Shown in pieces: positions 4,823 through 6,772 of a stretch of DNA of 6,772 bases. The translations under genes and the position numbers were made by a program. The stretch spans positions 1 to 6,772 of the forward strand of contig JAQGPD010000530.1 of the NCBI GenBank assembly GCA_028293305.1, in the 5' to 3' direction. The stretch's first letter is position 1; each line of letters opens with the position of its first letter. Under the pieces are notes generated by a model, which saw nothing but the letters and a program-made list of their open reading frames with translations, made no database searches and was not told the origin of the DNA. The DNA comes from Verrucomicrobiales bacterium. GTDB lineage: Bacteria; Verrucomicrobiota; Verrucomicrobiia; Verrucomicrobiales; V1-33.

Positions 4823-5773
4823 TCAGACATCCGCATCCGTCAGGTCGCCCTCCGCCCGGCAGCCGCCGCGCACGATGCAGCCCCGCAGCCGCGCGCCCGC
4901 CGCCACGATGCCGCCCGGCCACACGATTGAGCCCCGCACTTCCGCGCCGGCTTCCACCACCGCGCCCGGACCGACCGAGGAATCCACATCCACCACGGCG
5001 GTCGGATGCACATCGGCCTCCGGATGCACCGCCGCCGTTTCCGCCGCGTCCCAAGGTCCCCAGGCCGGAAACTTCCCTCCGCGCGAGGCGGCATGCGCTT
5101 CCAAATAACTCTTCCGATCCCCCAAATCCAACCACTGCCCGCCATCCGCCGTGACGCCGCCAATCCGCTCCCCGGCCGCCAACGCGCGCAACAGGCCCGC
5201 AACCACGCTCTCGATTTTTCCCGGAATCAAATAACGGAAAAAGTCCGGACTGACAATATACAAACCGGTGAACCCGCGTTGGTCAGGATGGTTTTTTCCT
5301 GACGCATTCCGCAGGTCCAGCACCTGGCGCGCGGCGGCATCGAAGGCCACATTCCGCAGCGGGGCATCGGTGCGCAGGATCATCGTCACCAGGTTTCCGT
5401 CCGACACATGTGCGTCCCAAGCGGGCTGCAACTCCACATCGGTCAGGATGTCGCCATTGTAGACAAAAAACGGATCCGAGCCCATGAGGTCCGCGACATT
5501 GGCCAGGCCGCCCCCGGTTTCCAGCAGGACCGGTTCATGCCGGAAATGCAGCGGGCAGCCCTCCCAGGTTTGGTCAGGAAAAGCCCCTTCATAAGCGCCT
5601 GCCAGGTGATGGGTATTCACCACAAATTCCCCCACCCCCGCCGACCGCAAATGCTCAAAAGCCCGGACCATCAGCGGCCGGTGATGCACCGGAATGAGCG
5701 GTTTCGGCAATTGGTCCGTCAAAGGCCGCAACCGCGTCCCGAGCCCCGCTCCCAACACAAAAGCTTTTTTCAT
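4823..5773 (-). CDS. Sugar-1-phosphate nucleotidyltransferase with beta-helix tail (MurU/ManC-like)
   Basis: This is a 316-residue protein. Residues 1-225 form the nucleotidyltransferase domain: the nucleotide-binding loop GAGLGTRLRPLTD (8-20), LPKPLIPV with its catalytic-type Lys24 (22-29), LETGGGLANV (84-93), the metal-binding YNGDILTD (105-112), FTGLYIVSPD (168-177) and WLDLGDRKSYLEA (214-226). The family joins a sugar-1-phosphate and an NTP to give an NDP-sugar plus pyrophosphate. The ETGGG block and WLDLG ending resemble N-acetylmuramate-1-phosphate uridylyltransferase MurU. Residues about 246-312 are hexapeptide repeats of a left-handed beta-helix (such as AAVHPEADVHPTAVVDVDSS), which short MurU proteins lack but GDP-mannose and glucose-1-phosphate enzymes often have. 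Exact sugar and nucleotide are therefore open; cell-envelope or peptidoglycan-recycling use is likely. No AmgK-type kinase is adjacent. Starts at 5776 or 5803 are also possible; I prefer 5773 because MKKAFVLGAG is the usual family start, with a GGGGGAG purine stretch about 12 nt upstream. Confidence 0.87.
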   Translation of the reverse strand: MKKAFVLGAGLGTRLRPLTDQLPKPLIPVHHRPLMVRAFEHLRSAGVGEFVVNTHHLAGAYEGAFPDQTWEGCPLHFRHEPVLLETGGGLANVADLMGSDPFFVYNGDILTDVELQPAWDAHVSDGNLVTMILRTDAPLRNVAFDAAARQVLDLRNASGKNHPDQRGFTGLYIVSPDFFRYLIPGKIESVVAGLLRALAAGERIGGVTADGGQWLDLGDRKSYLEAHAASRGGKFPAWGPWDAAETAAVHPEADVHPTAVVDVDSSVGPGAVVEAGAEVRGSIVWPGGIVAAGARLRGCIVRGGCRAEGDLTDADV

Positions 5774-5831
5774 CATCCCGTCCGCTCCCCCGCCCACCCC
5801 CATTCCTCAACCCCATATTTCAAAAGACCCA

Positions 5832-5925
5832 CGACCTTGTAAGTCCCCAAATAACCACGACCTTGTAAGTCCCCCAAAGGACCTCGACTTTGTAAGTCCC
5901 CCAAAGGACCGCGACTTTGTAAGTC
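5832..5925. repeat. Four-copy array of short palindromes, 26-27-bp period
   Basis: The 14-nt core CGAC(C/T)TTGTAAGTC occurs at 5832-5845, 5858-5871, 5885-5898 and 5912-5925, spaced 26, 27 and 27 bp. Copy 4 extends to a perfect inverted repeat, CGACTT-TGT-AAGTCG (5912-5926). The others keep GAC(C/T)T...AAGTC arms with a G-T or mismatch. The 12-13-bp spacers are also similar, two reading CCCCAAAGGACC plus one base, so whole units were duplicated. From memory, similar units translated as GDLQ or TYKV repeats turn up in hypothetical proteins of Verrucomicrobiota, but I could not check this. Confidence 0.92.
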
Positions 5926-6002
5926 GCCCCGGCCGCCTCGGTTCTCCAAAGCATCAGCAGCCATCCAACCCTCCAAGATAACCCATCCGCACGCGGGGGG
6001 GC

Positions 6003-6058
6003 GCAGAAACAAAACCGCAGAAACAAAACCGCTGAAAAAAGACCGCTGAAAACAAGGC
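6003..6058. repeat. 14-bp tandem repeat, four units
   Basis: Units start at 6003, 6017, 6031 and 6045. The first two are identical (GCAGAAACAAAACC); the third is GCTGAAAAAAGACC and the fourth GCTGAAAACAAGGC. The period is exactly 14 bp. The array runs directly into the hairpin at 6053-6072. Confidence 0.88.
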
Positions 6059-6072
6059 CGGGACGGGCCTTG
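6053..6072. other. Perfect 7-bp hairpin CAAGGCC/GGCCTTG
   Basis: Arms 6053-6059 and 6066-6072 are perfectly complementary around the six-base loop GGGACG. There is no T-run on either side, and it lies upstream of both flanking genes, so a terminator for them is unlikely. It overlaps the last unit of the 14-bp array and may be part of the same repeat element. Confidence 0.6.
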
Positions 6073-6111
6073 CTACAGCTGGATCCAGAAAATGAGGGAC
6101 CGGGGTTCTGG

Positions 6112-6140
6112 TTGCGTGCGGGGTCCTTTTGAATGATATT
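6112..6140 (+). promoter_or_regulatory. Possible promoter of the plus-strand membrane-protein gene
   Basis: TTGCGT (6112-6117) and GATATT (6135-6140) match the sigma-70 consensus at 3 and 4 of 6 positions with a 17-bp spacer. Transcription would begin near 6147, giving a leader of about 16 nt before the ATG at 6163. Weak matches like this arise by chance, so this is only a candidate. Confidence 0.25.
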
Positions 6141-6162
6141 ACCGTCTCCCCGGTTCCAACTC

Positions 6163-6772
6163 ATGAAAGCGGCCCACCCCCCAGCCGACCGCCCCCCACC
6201 CCGTCCCTGGCGGGGCCTGGCGGCTGGATTGTTGTTGCTGGCAGGCGGAGGCGTCATGCTGCACCGCACCTGGGAAAGCGCCCGACTCCAGCAGGAAAAG
6301 GAAGCGGGAGCCCAGGCCGCCGCCCTTGCAGCCGAGCACGCCCGCCGCGCGGAAATGGCCCTGCGCGGAAAAGTGTCAGGATTTCTCCAGGACGGCTCCG
6401 CTCCCCTGCTCGCCCAGGCCAAGGCCCGGGACCTCGCCGCCGTGAACCGCGCCATCTCCGCCTTGGACGCGCGTTTCGCCGCCTATGCCTCGGGAGTCGA
6501 TGCCTTCACGCACGACCTAACCGCCTGGGGCACGCGCTTTAAACTGATCTGGCGCAAAGGCGTGGAGACCGTCAAGCGACGTGAAATTCCGGAAGGCACC
6601 GCGAAATTGGTCAGGGACAAATTCGACAAACACGTGGTTTCCGACACCCGGTTGGAGGCGGATGTCCTGGCCGTTCTCCAACAATTCGCCTACGATATGG
6701 AGGCAAACCGGAACGAATTGCTCGGCTCCCTGCGCACGCGTCTGGAGGCATCGGATCTGCCTGTGGACGTCC
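6163..6772 (+). CDS. Unrecognised protein with one N-terminal membrane segment (C-terminus outside window)
   Basis: The frame is open from ATG at 6163 to the right edge: 203 residues and still no stop. A Pro/Arg-rich cytoplasmic tail (1-17, PPPRPWR) precedes one hydrophobic segment (about 18-32, GLAAGLLLLAGGGVML). Positive charges before the segment predict N-in, with the rest in the periplasm. Residues about 36-75 are Ala/Glu/Arg-rich and likely coiled coil. Residues 75-203 are helical with a charged, Trp-containing stretch (TAWGTRFKLIWRKGVETVKRR cut by the 112-140 region). I do not recognise a family or enzyme motif. An in-frame ATG at 6133 would add ten residues; I chose 6163 because the hydrophobic segment is then at the usual depth and it fits the candidate promoter. 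Neither start has a Shine-Dalgarno site. GC-rich third positions across the frame support it as the coding strand. Confidence 0.75.
   Translation, partial: MKAAHPPADRPPPRPWRGLAAGLLLLAGGGVMLHRTWESARLQQEKEAGAQAAALAAEHARRAEMALRGKVSGFLQDGSAPLLAQAKARDLAAVNRAISALDARFAAYASGVDAFTHDLTAWGTRFKLIWRKGVETVKRREIPEGTAKLVRDKFDKHVVSDTRLEADVLAVLQQFAYDMEANRNELLGSLRTRLEASDLPVDV

Larger units (their letters stand above)
5774..6162. other. 389-bp divergent intergenic region with two repeat arrays
   Basis: This region separates the nucleotidyltransferase (minus) from the membrane protein (plus), so both promoters should lie here. It holds the palindromic 26-27-bp array (5832-5925), a 14-bp array (6003-6058), a perfect hairpin (6053-6072) and a possible plus-strand promoter (6112-6140). 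A minus-strand frame runs through it from 6455 to 5820, but it is antisense to the plus-strand gene and its end is made of repeat-encoded GDLQSRG-like units, so I do not call it a gene. Confidence 0.7.

Noticed and set aside
5832..5925. CRISPR array
   Set aside because: Repeats are only 14 nt, spacers are 12-13 nt and nearly identical to each other, and no cas gene is present. It is a tandem repeat of small palindromes.
5820..6455. A 211-residue minus-strand gene
   Set aside because: It is antisense to the better-supported plus-strand membrane-protein gene, and its C-terminal part is translated intergenic repeats.

Overview
The window looks like chromosomal DNA of a GC-rich Gram-negative bacterium, most likely of the Verrucomicrobiota. 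This is an inference. It rests on the Ala-rich helical-repeat protein with W...DPxAA signatures at the left edge, the secreted EF-hand protein with a Pro/Ala linker, start codons mostly without Shine-Dalgarno sequences, and gene gaps filled with short repeats. No rRNA, tRNA, insertion sequence, phage gene or CRISPR array was found.

Layout: six genes lie on the minus strand, read right to left. They are a MurU/ManC-like sugar-1-phosphate nucleotidyltransferase with a beta-helix tail (5773-4823), PrmA, the ribosomal protein L11 methyltransferase (4689-3826), a cytoplasmic parvulin-type peptidylprolyl isomerase (3616-2735), a class I SAM-dependent methyltransferase (2517-1870), an exported three-EF-hand protein (1648-1049), and a membrane-anchored or exported helical-repeat protein (703 to beyond the left edge). 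A seventh gene is divergent on the plus strand (6163 to beyond the right edge) and encodes an unrecognised protein with one N-terminal membrane segment. The gaps between same-strand genes are 133-345 bp, so this is a co-directional neighbourhood rather than a tightly packed operon. Apart from two protein-maturation enzymes (PrmA and the isomerase) being neighbours, I see no single shared pathway.

The most unusual content is between the genes. Four of the six gaps carry at least one short-period repeat: an 8-bp array next to two different start codons, a 9-bp array just after the isomerase stop, a 15-bp duplication starting at the prmA stop, and a 26-27-bp array of small palindromes plus a 14-bp array in the divergent gap. 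The two 8-bp arrays are near copies of each other, and the leader joining each to its ATG is also alike. This suggests a dispersed cassette or parallel expansion at gene starts. Several hairpins, a G-quadruplex-type motif and pyrimidine-rich leaders were also seen. None of these elements has a function proven by sequence alone.
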